Shown here: piece by piece, positions 63,132 to 64,000 of the stretch
How the letters are laid out: each line of letters opens with the position of its first letter
How positions within the stretch are numbered: position 1 is the first letter of the stretch
Assembly: GCF_003337235.1 (NCBI RefSeq)
Contig: NZ_QPJC01000002.1
Coordinates: forward strand, 1 to 64,000
Source of the DNA: Halopolyspora algeriensis
GTDB taxonomy: Bacteria > Actinomycetota > Actinomycetes > Mycobacteriales > Pseudonocardiaceae
Direction: 5' to 3'
DNA: 64,000 bases
Notes under the pieces: model-generated
Seen by the model: the letters and a program-made list of their open reading frames with translations, nothing else
Told to the model about the DNA's origin: nothing
Database searches by the model: none
Made by a program: the position numbers and the translations under genes

Positions 63132-63749
63132 TCAGGGCCGTGCTTCGAGCAGGGCCAGCGCGTAGCGGGACTGCTCTTCGGCCAGCTGTGTCTTCGACAG
63201 CCGTCCCTCGGGGCGGTACCACGTGGAAATCGCCGAGCACATCGCCGTGATGTTGCGGGCGGCATCGCCGGGGTAGGGGGTGGTGAATTCTCCCGCGGAA
63301 ACCCCGTCGGCCACGATCTCCTCGAAGATCGCCTGGGTCTGGTCGCGTGCTTCGACGACGTGCTCGCGGTTCTTGCCTGCGAGGTAGCGGATCTCGCTGA
63401 TGGCGACCAGGGCGGCGACCTGGTGATCGACGACGAAGCCGACGTAGGCCTTCACGGCTGCACGCAGGCGTTCGGCGGCGGTGGTGGCTTCTGCGTTCGC
63501 AGCGTGGCGGGTGCGGGCCAGTTGTTCGTCATTGGCGCGCCGGAGCAGTTCGGCCAGCAGTTCGGATTTGGACGGGAAGTAGTTGTACAGGTTGGACAGG
63601 CTGGTCCGGGCACCGCGGGCGATGTCGCGCATGGAGGCGCCGTTGAACCCTTGTTCGCCGAATGCGTCGAGGGCCGCGTTCAGGATCGCGCTCTCGTTCC
63701 CCCGGGTGGAGGGAGCGATCAGTTCCGGCGCAGGAGAACGATCGTTCAT
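63132..63749 (-). CDS. TetR family regulator of the C5-CoA block
   Basis: A 205-residue TetR/KstR-like regulator with the HTH SAILNAALDAFGEQGFNGASMRDIARGARTSLSNLYNYFPSKSELL at residues 20-64. The second domain is the all-helical TetR_C type (YVGFVVDHQVAALVAISEIRYLAG). It is transcribed towards the MFS gene and its own start codon lies in a GAACGATCGTTC palindrome, which implies autorepression. CoA thioesters are typical ligands of this subgroup, which would fit the neighbouring enzymes. Confidence 0.87.
   Translation of the reverse strand: MNDRSPAPELIAPSTRGNESAILNAALDAFGEQGFNGASMRDIARGARTSLSNLYNYFPSKSELLAELLRRANDEQLARTRHAANAEATTAAERLRAAVKAYVGFVVDHQVAALVAISEIRYLAGKNREHVVEARDQTQAIFEEIVADGVSAGEFTTPYPGDAARNITAMCSAISTWYRPEGRLSKTQLAEEQSRYALALLEARP
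63736..63747. promoter_or_regulatory. TetR operator copy 2, over the regulator start
   Basis: GAACGATCGTTC overlaps the ATG of the TetR gene. It is identical to the copy at 63070-63081. Confidence 0.75.
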
Positions 63750-63833
63750 AACCAGAGGCTATGGAGGGTCGCTCGGGGCGTCAAAAGGGGGTCGCACTCT
63801 TGACTGTGCTTGCCGTGCCTGCTTCTCTGAAGT

Positions 63834-63845
63834 GAACGTTCGTTC
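63834..63845. promoter_or_regulatory. TetR operator copy 3, before the acyl-CoA dehydrogenase
   Basis: GAACGTTCGTTC differs from the other two copies at one central base and lies just before the GGAGGAG of the acyl-CoA dehydrogenase gene. Confidence 0.7.
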
Positions 63846-63859
63846 TCTGGAGGAGTCCG

Positions 63860-64000
63860 ATGACCCACCGTCCGTCCCAGCGCGCGGAGCCCGCTCCGCA
63901 CTACCTCACCGAGGAACGCCGGGAGATTCGGAAGTTGGCGCGGGAGTTCGCGATGAACGAGGTGCTGCCGCTGGCCGATGAACTGGATCCGCAGCACGGA
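63860..64000 (+). CDS. Acyl-CoA dehydrogenase, N-terminal part only (runs off the window)
   Basis: The first 47 codons are present. After a variable start, LTEERREIRKLAREFAMNEVLPLADELDPQHG matches the first helices of short-chain acyl-CoA dehydrogenases. A strong GGAGGAG lies five bases before the ATG. It is divergent from the TetR gene with an operator copy in front, so it probably belongs to the same regulon. A methylsuccinyl-CoA or other C5 acyl-CoA substrate would fit mct and mch, but this cannot be tested here. Confidence 0.78.
   Translation, partial: MTHRPSQRAEPAPHYLTEERREIRKLAREFAMNEVLPLADELDPQHG

Overview
The window is high-GC actinobacterial DNA. Almost every position is in dense, GC3-rich genes, with AGGAGG-type ribosome binding sites, many GTG starts and many 1-8 base stop/start overlaps. 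The regulator families (TetR, IclR, PucR, AraC, GntR, double-AsnC), a Tat-dependent lipoprotein, Tat phosphatases, a CtpI-like P-type ATPase and an F420-type PPOX protein fit a soil actinomycete, perhaps Pseudonocardiales. The lineage is an inference, not a proof. There are no rRNA or tRNA genes and no CRISPR array. The only mobile DNA is the last 22 codons of a transposase at the left edge.

Layout. 1-1843: transposase tail, a YrdC/YciO protein, and a small ORF coupled to a Cys/His-rich membrane protein. 1890-7700: TetR regulator, then an alicyclic-acid cluster (acyl-CoA dehydrogenase, BadH-type dehydrogenase, CoA ligase, crotonase) and an amidase remnant. 7736-11706: double-AsnC regulator facing DUF5058 protein, second membrane protein and M20 amidohydrolase. 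11768-18184: PucR regulator facing a complete branched-chain-type ABC importer. 18414-24677: small stress-type proteins, an orphan ectoine synthase behind a SigB-like promoter, and a giant P-type ATPase. 24949-29043: spermidine-synthase-like protein, DUF1015 coupled to a SerA-like dehydrogenase, and a sulfotransferase-like protein.

29152-35070: a five-gene aromatic operon (extradiol VOC dioxygenase, two hydrolases, two-component flavin monooxygenase) facing an AraC regulator with three promoter repeats. 35278-41403: 5-oxoprolinase PxpABC with an NRAMP-like carrier, GntR regulator and a glutamate symporter, i.e. pyroglutamate to glutamate. 41586-49575: secreted phosphodiesterase, a twice-deleted PhoD, secreted penicillin-acylase-type Ntn hydrolase, lipase, TauE exporter and PPOX protein. 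49636-51400: ABC-F protein behind a leader that looks like a ribosome-mediated attenuator.

51483-58670: dienelactone hydrolase facing a two-component phenol-hydroxylase-type operon that continues into catA and catB, then a truncated maleylacetate-reductase-like ORF where catC would be expected, then an IclR regulator. 58723-64000: 2-methylfumaryl(mesaconyl)-CoA hydratase and isomerase, an NTF2-like protein and an MFS carrier, then a TetR gene and the start of an acyl-CoA dehydrogenase. Three copies of a GAACGATCGTTC-type palindrome sit at the three promoters of this last block. Overall the window is a catabolic island: separate, locally regulated cassettes that feed alicyclic, aromatic, amino-acid-derived and C5-dicarboxylate carbon into central metabolism.
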